From Companilactobacillus formosensis (lineage in GTDB: Bacteria; Bacillota; Bacilli; Lactobacillales; Lactobacillaceae): DNA of 64,000 bases. Shown piece after piece: positions 9,120 through 18,426 of this stretch. The notes below the pieces were generated by a model that was not told the origin of the DNA, ran no database searches, and worked only from the letters and a program-made list of their open reading frames with translations. A program made the position numbers and the translations under genes. Where the stretch lies: NCBI RefSeq assembly GCF_005405305.1, contig NZ_BJDU01000005.1, forward strand, positions 62,001-126,000. Direction: 5' to 3'. Positions within the stretch are counted from its first letter, which is position 1. Each line of letters starts with the position of its first letter.

Positions 9120-9764
9120 CTACTTTTTATAAATCCCCTTATCCTTAATATACCAAGCTACGTCATCAGGAACGTAATACTTCAACGACTTACCTTCACG
9201 AACTCGTTGTCTTATCACGGTTGAACTAATTTCAATCACTGGTGTATTGACCCACATGATTGGATATTGGGATTTTTTTTCGTAGCCTTTACGACAGACC
9301 CCGACAAAGTGAACTTCCTTAACTAATTCATCAATATGCGACCACTTGGACAAACTCTCAACAATGTCATAGCCGACAATCAAATAATACTCAGTATTAG
9401 GATTGCGTTCTTTTAGTCGTTTAATCGTTTCGTAAGTGTAACTGACCCCACCTAGATCAATATCAGTCATATCAAGTTGAAAATTAGGATTATCTCTAAT
9501 GCCATATTTGATCATATTGATACGGTCATCGACACTGACTTTAGGAATATAGCGGCTAACTCCACGATGTGGTGGCACTTTACTAGGAATAAATAAAATC
9601 TTATCCAAATTCAATTGTTCAAAAACTTGTTGAGCAATCATCAAATGACCATTGTGAATCGGATTGAATGATCCACTGAGAATGCCGACATGTTTCTTCT
9701 TAAAATTAAAATCTAATTGCGGTTGGACTTTTGTTCTAGTTAAAACTGCTCCAGCTGTATTCAT
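9120..9764 (-). CDS. nadD: Nicotinate-nucleotide adenylyltransferase
   Basis: Forms deamido-NAD from nicotinate mononucleotide and ATP. The nucleotidyltransferase motif GSFNPIHNGHL and the C-terminal ISSTVIRQRVREG are present. The 214-residue length includes a lactobacillus-style N-terminal extension of about 25 residues before the catalytic GILSGSFNP strand. A TTG at 9785 could extend it by seven codons, but the ATG at 9764 has AGGCGAG at suitable spacing. A TATAAT box at about 9805-9810 gives it its own promoter. Confidence 0.92.
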   Translation of the reverse strand: MNTAGAVLTRTKVQPQLDFNFKKKHVGILSGSFNPIHNGHLMIAQQVFEQLNLDKILFIPSKVPPHRGVSRYIPKVSVDDRINMIKYGIRDNPNFQLDMTDIDLGGVSYTYETIKRLKERNPNTEYYLIVGYDIVESLSKWSHIDELVKEVHFVGVCRKGYEKKSQYPIMWVNTPVIEISSTVIRQRVREGKSLKYYVPDDVAWYIKDKGIYKK

Positions 9765-9820
9765 ATTTCTCGCCTGCTTTAACAAATTATCTTTTGTTAT
9801 ATATTATACCAACTGTACAA

Positions 9821-9857
9821 AAAAATCTCCCACAACTAAATTTGTGAGAGATTTTTG
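9821..9857. terminator. Terminator after the PatB gene
   Basis: AAAAATCTC and GTGAGAGATTTTT pair around a short loop. It ends the minus-strand unit of ABC exporter, DUF3737 and PatB genes. Confidence 0.85.
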
Positions 9858-11027
9858 CTATTTTTGATAATCATTAAGCGATTTTTCTAAACGATTCAAA
9901 CCATCTTGAATCATACTTTCGGGACTAGCGATATTCATCCGAATAAAGTGTTGACCGTCGCCGCGATAAACAGAACCAGGATTGATGATCAAACCACTGT
10001 CGTCTTTAATAAACTGAGCTAATTTATCAGCATCATCAGTGATTTCTGAAATATCGAACCACAACAAGTAAGTTGCTTGACCTGGTACCCATTTGAGTTG
10101 TGGAATTTTTTCTTCGATGAAATCTAAAACTAATTGGCGATTCTTCAAAAGTTGTTCTTTCAAAGCCTTTAGCCATGGACCACCCTTTGTATAAGCGGCA
10201 ATTGTTCCCGGAATAGCTACGAAGTTTGGTTCAGCTAGTTCTTCACTATTTAAACCACGACTCACTTGCGCACGAAGATTTTCATTAGGAACAATAATCG
10301 TTGCTGCATGCATGGCGGCCACGTTGAAAGTCTTACTTGGAGAAACTGCTACAACAATATTGTCGAGATACTTACTGTCTAAACCAAAGATAGGATTATA
10401 ACCATTTTCAGTGAAGGTAATATCACCGTGAATTTCGTCACTGAATAACTTAACGTTGTATTTCAGACATAAGCTAGCAATTTTTTCTAATTCGGATTTT
10501 GTCCAAATTTTGCCAACTGGATTGTGAGGATTGCAAAGAATCATCATGTTAGTCAACGGATCACTTAATTTTGCTTCCAAATCCGTGAAATCGATTGAAT
10601 AAGAACGAGTTTTATCATCGTAAATTAAATCATTAGAAACCACATGGCGACCGCTGTTGACGATAGAATTGTAGAAAATATTATAAACTGGTGCTTGAAC
10701 TAAGACGTTATCGCCTAACGAAGTTAATCGTCTAACCGCTGAAGAAATAGCTGGAACTACTCCGGTCGCAAAAATCATCCAATCCTCTTGTGGACGAGCG
10801 TGATGTTCTTTTTCATACCAATCAGCCACGGCTTTGAAATATTCTGCTGGAATTTCTTCATAGCCAAACAACCCCATCGAAATTTTTTCTTGTAAAGCCT
10901 CGATAATCTCGGGAGCTGTTTGAAAATCCATATCGGCAATCGTCATTGGTAAATCACCGTTTGGAACATCCCATTTAGCTGAATTACCAGCTCGCTTTTT
11001 ATTTAGAGTTTCAAAATCATATGCCAT
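9858..11027 (-). CDS. MalY/PatB family PLP-dependent cystathionine beta-lyase / aminotransferase
   Basis: A 389-residue fold-type I PLP enzyme. The Schiff-base lysine lies in SPSKTFNVA, preceded by SDEIHGD (PLP ring contacts) and NPHNPVGKIW. The C-terminal NIASP region carries the arginine that binds the carboxylate. Family members split cystathionine or cysteine conjugates to pyruvate, ammonia and a thiol. The start is ATG at 11027, five bases after GAGGTG. It lies 20 nt after the DUF3737 gene, so is probably cotranscribed with the exporter genes. Confidence 0.87.
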   Translation of the reverse strand: MAYDFETLNKKRAGNSAKWDVPNGDLPMTIADMDFQTAPEIIEALQEKISMGLFGYEEIPAEYFKAVADWYEKEHHARPQEDWMIFATGVVPAISSAVRRLTSLGDNVLVQAPVYNIFYNSIVNSGRHVVSNDLIYDDKTRSYSIDFTDLEAKLSDPLTNMMILCNPHNPVGKIWTKSELEKIASLCLKYNVKLFSDEIHGDITFTENGYNPIFGLDSKYLDNIVVAVSPSKTFNVAAMHAATIIVPNENLRAQVSRGLNSEELAEPNFVAIPGTIAAYTKGGPWLKALKEQLLKNRQLVLDFIEEKIPQLKWVPGQATYLLWFDISEITDDADKLAQFIKDDSGLIINPGSVYRGDGQHFIRMNIASPESMIQDGLNRLEKSLNDYQK

Positions 11028-11049
11028 CAAAACACCTCATCATTGAACT

Positions 11050-11904
11050 TTATTGTACTTTTTCAGCGACTTCAATTTTAGTTTTATCAGGATCGATTTG
11101 AGGATCATCGAAGATTACTTTATCAACAGATTTTACTTTGATTGATCCACTGATAGGATTCTTGATACTCATCACATTAGTTGTAATGTCGGCATCAATA
11201 TTTGAACAGTATTCGAAGGCCAAATCAGTCCGCAAAACTTTACAATTGATCATCTTGAGACCATCGATGTAACAAAGTCCCTGATCACTTTCGATTGTAC
11301 AATTAATCAAAGTTAAATTCTTAGTATTCCAAGCTAAATATTCACCACTAATTTTTGAATCATAAATCGTTACGTTCTCACAGTTCCAAAAAGCATCTTT
11401 AGAAACGAAAGTTGAATTATGAACTTCAATATCCTTAGCACCATCGAAAACGTAGTTCCCAACGACATTTAAGTTTTCTGCATAAATATTTGAGCTATCC
11501 TTACCGAAGTAATTTCCGTTAACCTGGACATCTTTTAATTTGATATCGTCACAAGTCCACATTGTTTCTTCAGCGTCGGCAAAATGAACATTATTCAACC
11601 GAATATTAGAAGCTCTTCTGAATAATTTAGGTGCTTGTAAAGCTGAATCGTTAATTTCAATATCGTGAGTATACCAAATTCCAGAACGGGACATAGTTTC
11701 AAAAATACTGTTATTTACAACGACGTGATTAACGTACCAAAGTGGATACTTCCATTTGAAAACCACATCGTCTAAATTGATATTACTAGCTTCTTTTAGT
11801 GGTGATTCACCTTGTCCAAAAGTAGTATCAACGATTGTTGCATCATTGATTTTGAACAATGGACGTTCACCGTCAAAATATCCTTCATTAATTTCTGTTG
11901 TCAT
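11050..11904 (-). CDS. DUF3737 family beta-helix protein
   Basis: A 284-residue protein made of repeated short strands (NINLDDVVF, NIRLNNVHF, DIKLKDVQV, NVTIYDSKI, NLTLINCTI), which indicates a right-handed parallel beta-helix as in pectate-lyase-like proteins. It matches the DUF3737 family, whose function is unknown. There is no signal peptide. It sits between the ABC exporter pair and the PatB-type lyase in one unit. The family tie is from recognition of its N-terminal GYFDGERPLFKINDATIVDT. Confidence 0.8.
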   Translation of the reverse strand: MTTEINEGYFDGERPLFKINDATIVDTTFGQGESPLKEASNINLDDVVFKWKYPLWYVNHVVVNNSIFETMSRSGIWYTHDIEINDSALQAPKLFRRASNIRLNNVHFADAEETMWTCDDIKLKDVQVNGNYFGKDSSNIYAENLNVVGNYVFDGAKDIEVHNSTFVSKDAFWNCENVTIYDSKISGEYLAWNTKNLTLINCTIESDQGLCYIDGLKMINCKVLRTDLAFEYCSNIDADITTNVMSIKNPISGSIKVKSVDKVIFDDPQIDPDKTKIEVAEKVQ

Positions 11905-11920
11905 TTATTTTATCTCTCTT

Positions 11921-13717
11921 TTATTTTTCTTCATTATTTTGTAATTCATATAATTCTGCATAATGTCCACCAAGCTTCAATAATTCTTGATGAGTTCCTC
12001 GTTCAATGATGCGACCTTTATTCAACACTAAAATCAAATCGGCATCTTGAACGGTGGATAAACGGTGGGCAATAGCAATTGTTGTTCGGTCATCACGCAT
12101 TTTGTGCAATCCATTAGTAATACTTTGCTCAGTCTGGGGATCAATATTGGCTGTAGCTTCATCAAGGATCAAAACTTTTGGATTTCTAACAATGGTTCTG
12201 GCAAAAGAGATCAATTGTCTTTGACCTGTTGAAAAACTGGCACCTCTTTCACTAACCTTGGCATGATATTTACCAGGAAGTTGTTGAATAAAGTTATCAG
12301 CGTCGACAAATTTTCCAGCTTGTTCAACTTGTTGATCGGTAATTGAATCGTCAAACATGCGAATATTTTTGGCAATGTCACCGTAGAACAAGTAAGGTTC
12401 TTGAATGACCAAGCCGAGCTTCTGACGTAATTCTTGAGTTGAATAGTCACGAATATCACAATCATCGATTAAAATCTGACCTTCTCCAAATTCATAAAAT
12501 CTCAACAATAAATTGATGATAGAACTCTTACCACTTCCTGTGTGACCGACAAAAGCTACAGTTTGACCAGGTTGAACAGTGAAAGAAATATCCTTCAAAA
12601 CTGGTTTGCCCGGCTCATAACTAAAAGTCACGTGACGAAATTCGATTTTTCCTTGAGTAATTTCCTCGCGACTATTTTCGAGTTGTTTAGGAGCAGTTGT
12701 CTGATTGTCGAATAATTTCATGATTCTGAAACCAGCTACTAAACCATCTTGGAAAAATGACATGTAGTTCATCACATCAGACAGTGGATTGAAGAAGTTT
12801 TGTTGGTAGGACAAGAAGGCATAGATAACACCTGCTTGTACTAGAAAATGCATACTATCCCAACCAAAACCACTCAAAGACACGACTTCAGCTAAAATGA
12901 ACATCAAACTGATTGTCGGATACAACAAGAAAGCATTAACGTTGATCATCTTGTTACGCATTCCAAAATAGGCGTTATTTCGATCTTCGAATTCAGCGGT
13001 CATTCGTTTTTGTTGACCAAATTGTTGGATAATGCTGATACCCATCAACGATTCGTTCAATTTTGTATTGATTTGACTCAAGAATTCACGCAAATTTTGG
13101 TAAATTTTAAAGCTTAATTTCTGATAAAGCCACACTAAGAAGTACAACACAATCACAAATAAAGCAGTCAACAAGGCCAAAGTTTTGTTAACTGACATCA
13201 TCGCTACAAAAGCTGAGACCATGGCGAAAAATGCCACAATGATCATCAAAAACAAAGTCCAAAAATTATACAGTGTCTTCGTATCATTAGTAACTCTTGA
13301 AACGATTGACCCCGCTGGTGTGACGTCAAAGTAATTTAACCCTAAGGTATGTAATTTATGAAATAATTTGCTTCGGATTTTTTCTAGTGTTCGTTCGGCA
13401 CCCATTGCAAAGGCAAACTCCTCAACGAATTGAACGATTGCTTTGATGATTGTGCCGATAGCATACAAAATGGCAAATGAAATAATTAAGCGCACGCCGG
13501 TACTTTGGTCAGTCAAATAATGATCCATGTAAAATTGCAGCATTCTTGGTAATAACACATTGACAACACTCAATAAAATAGCAAATACAATTGCAATACC
13601 AAATTGCTTCTTGAACAACCAAGCAAATTTAAACAGACGTTTTAAAATTTGGCGTTGGTCTTTTCTAGTCAATGAATGAATCTCTGCAAGTGTCTTCTCA
13701 TTCTCATTTTTCATCAT
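11921..13717 (-). CDS. Heterodimeric ABC exporter subunit with catalytic ATP site
   Basis: A 598-residue half-transporter with an N-terminal six-helix exporter domain (to about residue 330) and a C-terminal nucleotide-binding domain. Walker A GHTGSGKSS, Walker B LILDEATANID with its catalytic Glu, and the switch AHRLSTV are intact. The signature motif is changed to FSTGQRQL. This pairs with a partner lacking catalytic residues, as in LmrCD or TM287/288, so the two subunits should form an asymmetric multidrug-type exporter. It overlaps the upstream partner gene by 14 bp. Confidence 0.9.
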   Translation of the reverse strand: MMKNENEKTLAEIHSLTRKDQRQILKRLFKFAWLFKKQFGIAIVFAILLSVVNVLLPRMLQFYMDHYLTDQSTGVRLIISFAILYAIGTIIKAIVQFVEEFAFAMGAERTLEKIRSKLFHKLHTLGLNYFDVTPAGSIVSRVTNDTKTLYNFWTLFLMIIVAFFAMVSAFVAMMSVNKTLALLTALFVIVLYFLVWLYQKLSFKIYQNLREFLSQINTKLNESLMGISIIQQFGQQKRMTAEFEDRNNAYFGMRNKMINVNAFLLYPTISLMFILAEVVSLSGFGWDSMHFLVQAGVIYAFLSYQQNFFNPLSDVMNYMSFFQDGLVAGFRIMKLFDNQTTAPKQLENSREEITQGKIEFRHVTFSYEPGKPVLKDISFTVQPGQTVAFVGHTGSGKSSIINLLLRFYEFGEGQILIDDCDIRDYSTQELRQKLGLVIQEPYLFYGDIAKNIRMFDDSITDQQVEQAGKFVDADNFIQQLPGKYHAKVSERGASFSTGQRQLISFARTIVRNPKVLILDEATANIDPQTEQSITNGLHKMRDDRTTIAIAHRLSTVQDADLILVLNKGRIIERGTHQELLKLGGHYAELYELQNNEEK

Positions 13718-15464
13718 TTAACCTCCCCTCAAGTTGTTCGTTTCGAGCTTGTAAATTATACGTATCAGCGTACCACCCAGCTTGCTGTAACAACTCTTGA
13801 TGAGTACCTTTTTCAACGATTGTTCCATTTTCAACAACGATAATCTCATCAGCATCTTCGACTGAACTCAAACGACTAGCAGCAATGATAGTTGTCCCCT
13901 GCCGGCGATTTTTGGCGATTCGAGATTCAATGTGACGTTCAGTTTTAGAATCAACCGCTGAAAGTGAATCATCCAAAATCAACAACTTAGGATTACTCAA
14001 AATAGCTCGTGCAATCGCTAAACGCTGCTTTTGACCACCAGATAATGAAACTCCGAGTTCACCGACTTGGGTATCATATCCCTCTGGCATTTGCTTAATA
14101 TCAGCATCCAAATCAGCAACAAAACTAGCTTGTTCAACTTCTTCTTGGGTAGCATCGATATTAGCAAATCTAACATTATCTCTGATATCTGTTGAGAATA
14201 AAAAGTTGGTCTGAGGTACGTAACCAATCGTATTTAAATAGCTGTTTAAATCAAATTTTCGAATATCGACTTTGCCAACATTAATTGATCCTTGATAATG
14301 ATCAAAATCACGCATTAATAAACTAATAATGGTCGACTTACCACCGCCAGTTGGTCCTACTATTCCTAAAGTCTGACCTGGCTTTAATTTGAAATCAACA
14401 TCATGTAAGGTAATCTTTGGATCGTCTGGGTAGGCAAAACTTTCAACTCGAAAATCCAACAATCCATTTGGAACAGTTGTGAGACTATCCTTAGTTTTGA
14501 CAGCCGAAGATTTCTCATTCAACAAATCACTGATTCGATCGTAACTAGCTGATCCTCTTTCCAATAAGTTGAACAGACTACCGACAGCATACATTGGCCA
14601 CATCAATTCGGCCATATAAGTAATGAATGATACAAGTTGACCAATCGTAATTCTCTGCTGCAATACCGCTAATCCACCAAAGATAATCGTTAACGTATAC
14701 GAGATCCCCATTATCAAAGTCGTCAGCGGATCAAACATTGCATCTAAACGATAAGAACGTTTATTGGCTTTGATATTTTTGTCAACATAACGGTCAAAAT
14801 CTTCTTCATCTTCAGTCTCCTGACCCAATGCTTTTAAAACTTTAATTCCGACGACACTTTCTTGAGTTTTATTGTTAATACTCGAAAAAGCCGCTTGGGA
14901 ATTACGAAAAGCGACATGGATTTTTCCACCAAGAACATTTGCCATAACTGCTAATAACAATAACGGTAAAACAGCCATCAAAGTCATCTTCCAATTAACA
15001 AACATCCCCATTGCTAAAATCATCGAGACACCCGTAATCAAAGAATCCGCTAAAGTCAAAATTCCTGGTCCCGGAACATCTCTGACAGCATCGATATCAT
15101 TAGTCGCATGAGCCATCAAGTCACCAGTCCGCCACTTCTGATAAAAAGTTTTATCCATCTTCATAAAATGACGAAAGAGTCGACTTCTCAAATCACGTTC
15201 CAGCACATAGGAACTTCCATAGATCATTTTCTGCCATAAAAAGCGCAACAAATACTGCATGATAGCAACGACAAAAAGTGTCACCATGTTAATGACTAAA
15301 AATCTCACAGTCATATTCTTATTGCTGACAGAATCAACTACATTCCCAATAATCCGTGGTGGTATTACATTACAAACTGCCACTAAAATTAAGGCCACCA
15401 CACCAATTAAATATTGTTTCCATTGGTGTTTAAAAAACCAACTTAAACGAGAAAAGATCCCCAT
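13704..15464 (-). CDS. Heterodimeric ABC exporter subunit with degenerate ATP site
   Basis: A 586-residue partner of the next gene. Walker A GPTGGGKST and signature LSGGQKQR are standard. Walker B reads LLILDDS (Asp where the catalytic Glu belongs), and the switch region is AASRLSSV, with Ser in place of His. Together these mark the non-hydrolytic site of a heterodimeric exporter. AGGTGG lies nine bases before the ATG at 15464; an upstream GTG directly abuts that box and is unlikely. Substrates are probably hydrophobic compounds (inference from the family). Confidence 0.9.
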   Translation of the reverse strand: MGIFSRLSWFFKHQWKQYLIGVVALILVAVCNVIPPRIIGNVVDSVSNKNMTVRFLVINMVTLFVVAIMQYLLRFLWQKMIYGSSYVLERDLRSRLFRHFMKMDKTFYQKWRTGDLMAHATNDIDAVRDVPGPGILTLADSLITGVSMILAMGMFVNWKMTLMAVLPLLLLAVMANVLGGKIHVAFRNSQAAFSSINNKTQESVVGIKVLKALGQETEDEEDFDRYVDKNIKANKRSYRLDAMFDPLTTLIMGISYTLTIIFGGLAVLQQRITIGQLVSFITYMAELMWPMYAVGSLFNLLERGSASYDRISDLLNEKSSAVKTKDSLTTVPNGLLDFRVESFAYPDDPKITLHDVDFKLKPGQTLGIVGPTGGGKSTIISLLMRDFDHYQGSINVGKVDIRKFDLNSYLNTIGYVPQTNFLFSTDIRDNVRFANIDATQEEVEQASFVADLDADIKQMPEGYDTQVGELGVSLSGGQKQRLAIARAILSNPKLLILDDSLSAVDSKTERHIESRIAKNRRQGTTIIAASRLSSVEDADEIIVVENGTIVEKGTHQELLQQAGWYADTYNLQARNEQLEGRLNDEK

Positions 15465-15580
15465 ATATTTCACCCACCTGTTACTTCAAAAATGACCTCA
15501 AAAATAACTCTACACCCTAAAGTCGACTTTAACTCAAGCGTTAATTTGAGATTATTTTTAGAAAAACGTTTTCTATACAA

Positions 15581-15620
15581 AAAGAACAATCCTCAAATTA
15601 ATTCTAAGGATTGTTCTCTA
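15581..15620 (-). terminator. Terminator after the lactate-oxidase-like gene
   Basis: AGAACAATCCT pairs with AGGATTGTTCT, followed on the minus strand by a T run. Confidence 0.85.
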
Positions 15621-15652
15621 TGATTAAATTCATTTTTATACTATTACAACAA

Positions 15653-16747
15653 TTATAATAAATCAACGTTCTTGACGTCATGAATCGTTTTAGTTCCAGC
15701 CAATTGCATTGTAATTGAAAGTTCTTTGTTCAAGTGTTCAATGACATCTGTGACACCTTGAGCACCACCAAGATTCAATCCATAAATAATTGGACGACCA
15801 ACGGCAACTAAATCAGCACCACTAGCCAAAGCTTTGAAGACATGTTCTCCACGACGAACGCCACTATCAAAGACGACTGGAACACGTTTGTCGACAGCCT
15901 CTGCAATTGCAGGTAATACGTCAAATGAAGCTGGACCTCCATCTAATTGACGGCCACCGTGATTTGATACCCAAATACCATCAGCACCAAATTCGATAGC
16001 AAGCTCTGCATCGTCTGGTGATTGAATACCTTTAACAAAGACTGGCAAACCAGACATATCTTTGATTTTTTGAATATCTGAAGGTACGATACCCTGCTTA
16101 GCGGCAGCATAAATTTCAGAGATTCCCTTACCTTCACCATCGCCGTTAGAAAAGGCAGCTAAGTTTGGCATTGGTAGTGGGAATTGGAATTTGTTGATAA
16201 CATCCTCTTCACGATAACCACCAAGCGTTGAATCAACCGTCAAAATGATAGCCTTAACACCGGCTTTGACAGCTTTCTTGATCAAGAATTCATTAAATTT
16301 GTCATCTTTACTCATGTAGAGTTGGAAGAATTGTGGGGCATCCGGAGCAGCTGCAGCACCATCTTCAATAGAAGTACTACCGTAAGTACTCATTGAGAAA
16401 ATTGAACCAGCAGCAGCCACACCTTTAGCAGTATCAACTTCGCCTTTAGCATGAGCCAAACCATGAGCAGCTGAAGGAGCTTCAATGATTGGAGTCTTCA
16501 AATCAATATCCCAAAGCTTAGTACTCAAATCAGCATGATCGATACCTTGCAAAACACGGGGCATAATTCTCTTTTTGTTGAAGGCCTCAGTATTTTGCTT
16601 CATTGTCCATTCGTCTTCAGAACCTCCACGAATATAACCAAAAGCACCTTTTTCATTGCTCATATGATCCTTGACACGTTGTTCCAAACTAGCAATATTG
16701 ACGATTTCAATATGCTTTTCTTCTGTACTTGCTTCATATTTTGCCAT
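15653..16747 (-). CDS. FMN-dependent alpha-hydroxy-acid oxidase (lactate oxidase-like)
   Basis: A 364-residue TIM-barrel flavoenzyme. The active-site segment SNHGGRQLDG gives the catalytic His and substrate Arg. VFDSGVRRGEHVFKALASGAD and GRPIIYG form the FMN phosphate site. GGSEDEWTMKQNTEAF matches L-lactate oxidases, which convert lactate and oxygen to pyruvate and hydrogen peroxide. Lactate monooxygenase or isopentenyl isomerase activity is less likely. The ATG at 16747 has GGATGGGG at good spacing; an ATG four codons earlier has none. Confidence 0.85.
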   Translation of the reverse strand: MAKYEASTEEKHIEIVNIASLEQRVKDHMSNEKGAFGYIRGGSEDEWTMKQNTEAFNKKRIMPRVLQGIDHADLSTKLWDIDLKTPIIEAPSAAHGLAHAKGEVDTAKGVAAAGSIFSMSTYGSTSIEDGAAAAPDAPQFFQLYMSKDDKFNEFLIKKAVKAGVKAIILTVDSTLGGYREEDVINKFQFPLPMPNLAAFSNGDGEGKGISEIYAAAKQGIVPSDIQKIKDMSGLPVFVKGIQSPDDAELAIEFGADGIWVSNHGGRQLDGGPASFDVLPAIAEAVDKRVPVVFDSGVRRGEHVFKALASGADLVAVGRPIIYGLNLGGAQGVTDVIEHLNKELSITMQLAGTKTIHDVKNVDLL

Positions 16748-16851
16748 AAAAATCCCCATCCTTTTTTGATGTTACTTTTTATTTAACAGGTACATTCTAG
16801 TCCATATCGACATATATTGCAGAAATTTATTCTTTGAAAAAGATATTTTTA

Positions 16852-18018
16852 TTAATTTGTCTCTTTTTGTCCACCACTAATAATTTTGTTGAACAGCGTT
16901 GGTCCAATCAAACACGTTATAATGGCTGCCAAAGTGATTGCTCCAGCTTGAGCAGTATTGATCAATTTCAAATTTTGACCAACTTGTAAAATTGGCAAAA
17001 CCAAAGTAATCGTAGTCGAAGTCAAAATTGTCGCTGCAGCTGAATATCTCTTGCCAAACTTTTTTCGAAAAGCTACGTAGACAATCATCTTAGACAAAAT
17101 GAAAGCAACGAAGAAAACAGGAATCAAAATTAAAGCTTGCTTGTTAGTCAACAAAGTTCTTAGATTCAAATTGACACCGGTAGTAATGAAGAAAACGGGA
17201 ATGAAGAAACCATATCCCATCGAACTCAATTTCTCTTCAGTATCTGACTTAGGCTTGAGTAATTTCATAACTGCTCCAGCTAAGAAAGCACCTAAGATAT
17301 TTTCAGCACCAATTTGTTCAGCAAATGTGACTAAGATAAAAATCAAAAAGAACGCCAAACGAATATCTAATTGTGTCGTACTCTTATCAATACCTTCGAA
17401 GAAAACATAAATCCGATTGAATCTCCGCAATAAAATAATGGCAATGATAAAGATAACTGGCAATCCCAAAACGGATAAATAGTTCTGCTGCTTCATAGCT
17501 GAATAGACTGTCAAAGCTAGTAGGGGAATAAACTCTCCCAAAGCACTAGTCAACAGAATCGTCTGTCCATAGTTAGTCTGCAACAACCCAACTTCTTTTA
17601 AGAGTGAAATAATAACTCCTAAAGCAATCGTACTGAATAAAATAACTGCCAAGATAAATTCACTAAAAATGCCAGTTGCATACAATATCGTACTCAAAAT
17701 CAACGACATGATTAGAATTGAAACAAAACCCCAAATCGAAGTTCCTAATGGTGAAAAAGTATTTTTATCTTTCTTAGGCTCTAACAACGAAAAATCAATT
17801 TCCATCCCACCTAAAAAGATCAACATAATAACACCTAAACTAGAAATGTAACGTAAACTAGCATCGGGTTGAACAATATTCAAACCAGTTTTTCCGATAA
17901 TTATTCCCATAATAATTTCCGAAATAGCTGTCGGCATTCGCGTCAAATGAAACCTTGCGGTAATTAAAGGTGTCGCTAAGGCCGCAAACAAGACGATTAA
18001 TAATGCAAATCTCTCCAT
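16852..18018 (-). CDS. CPA2-type cation/proton antiporter
   Basis: A 388-residue membrane protein with about 12 helices and no C-terminal nucleotide-binding domain. The N-terminal FHLTRMPTAISEIIMGIIIG and later FAEQIGAENILGAFLAGAVM fit the NapA/Kef Na+(K+)/H+ exchanger fold. It should exchange a monovalent cation for protons across the membrane. GAGGATATAAATT precedes the ATG. It appears to be a single-gene unit. Confidence 0.85.
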   Translation of the reverse strand: MERFALLIVLFAALATPLITARFHLTRMPTAISEIIMGIIIGKTGLNIVQPDASLRYISSLGVIMLIFLGGMEIDFSLLEPKKDKNTFSPLGTSIWGFVSILIMSLILSTILYATGIFSEFILAVILFSTIALGVIISLLKEVGLLQTNYGQTILLTSALGEFIPLLALTVYSAMKQQNYLSVLGLPVIFIIAIILLRRFNRIYVFFEGIDKSTTQLDIRLAFFLIFILVTFAEQIGAENILGAFLAGAVMKLLKPKSDTEEKLSSMGYGFFIPVFFITTGVNLNLRTLLTNKQALILIPVFFVAFILSKMIVYVAFRKKFGKRYSAAATILTSTTITLVLPILQVGQNLKLINTAQAGAITLAAIITCLIGPTLFNKIISGGQKETN

Positions 18019-18196
18019 AATTTATATCCTCGTATCCTCTGATAATTTCAACACTTGATGATATAATATTTTATTCAAAATATAAAATAAAACGATTTTT
18101 GAGACCCATTACACAAAAAAATACCTATTCAAATCTCTTCTAATTACTAGATTATCTGAATAAGTACTATTATTCTTTTAGATTAAAAACACTTGA
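18019..18196. other. Intergenic stretch with an imperfect hairpin
   Basis: No gene is seen here. An imperfect hairpin (18122-18134 with 18154-18166, 11 of 13 pairs) is followed on the minus strand by a T run and could end a minus-strand transcript coming from structured element B. Its TTCAGAT core also appears in the terminators at 29733 and 46791. An AT-rich segment (18061-18095) probably holds the antiporter promoter. Confidence 0.45.
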
Positions 18197-18210
18197 CTAA
18201 TCGTAGGATC

Positions 18211-18377
18211 TAGTCCGGAATAGCAAAGCAAATTGGCTCAAATGTGAAATTTCACTTGGCAATTTATTGCCTAGTGAAAGGTCGAGCTTGAAGACTTTGC
18301 CCGGTTTTGGGCTTAGCAAAGGCTCCAAGTCGTGCCCACATTGTTCCAGCCAAATTTGCTTTGCTATGGAGGACGGA
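18211..18377. ncRNA. Structured intergenic element, copy B (candidate non-coding RNA)
   Basis: Plus-strand coordinates; strand unknown. P1: TAGCAAAGCAAATTGGCT (18221-18238) with AGCCAAATTTGCTTTGCTA (18348-18366), one bulge. P2: AATGTG (18241-18246) with CACATT (18337-18342). P3: 18250-18262 with 18267-18279, loop TTTA, one T-T mismatch at the same stem position as copy A. An inner hairpin GCCC..GGGC surrounds GGTTTT. Unpaired GAAA, AGGTC, GCCC and GTTCCAGC are shared with copy A at 4031-4190. It lies directly downstream of the MFS gene on the minus strand. Confidence 0.65.
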
Positions 18378-18426
18378 ATATTACAGTTCAAAAAGAGCTA
18401 TTTTACATTATATTAGAGCCTAACCA

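Noticed and set aside
13982-14227. Frames antisense or out of frame in the ABC exporter genes
   Set aside because: They overlap well-conserved ATPase motifs in the true frame and have no start signals.
15561-15575. AAAACGTTTT palindrome as a cre site for the ABC exporter
   Set aside because: Only about 11 of 14 consensus positions fit, and the ends are wrong.
18197-18391. A 64-codon minus-strand frame inside structured element B
   Set aside because: Faint peptide likeness to the frame in copy A comes from shared nucleotide structure. No ribosome binding site was seen.
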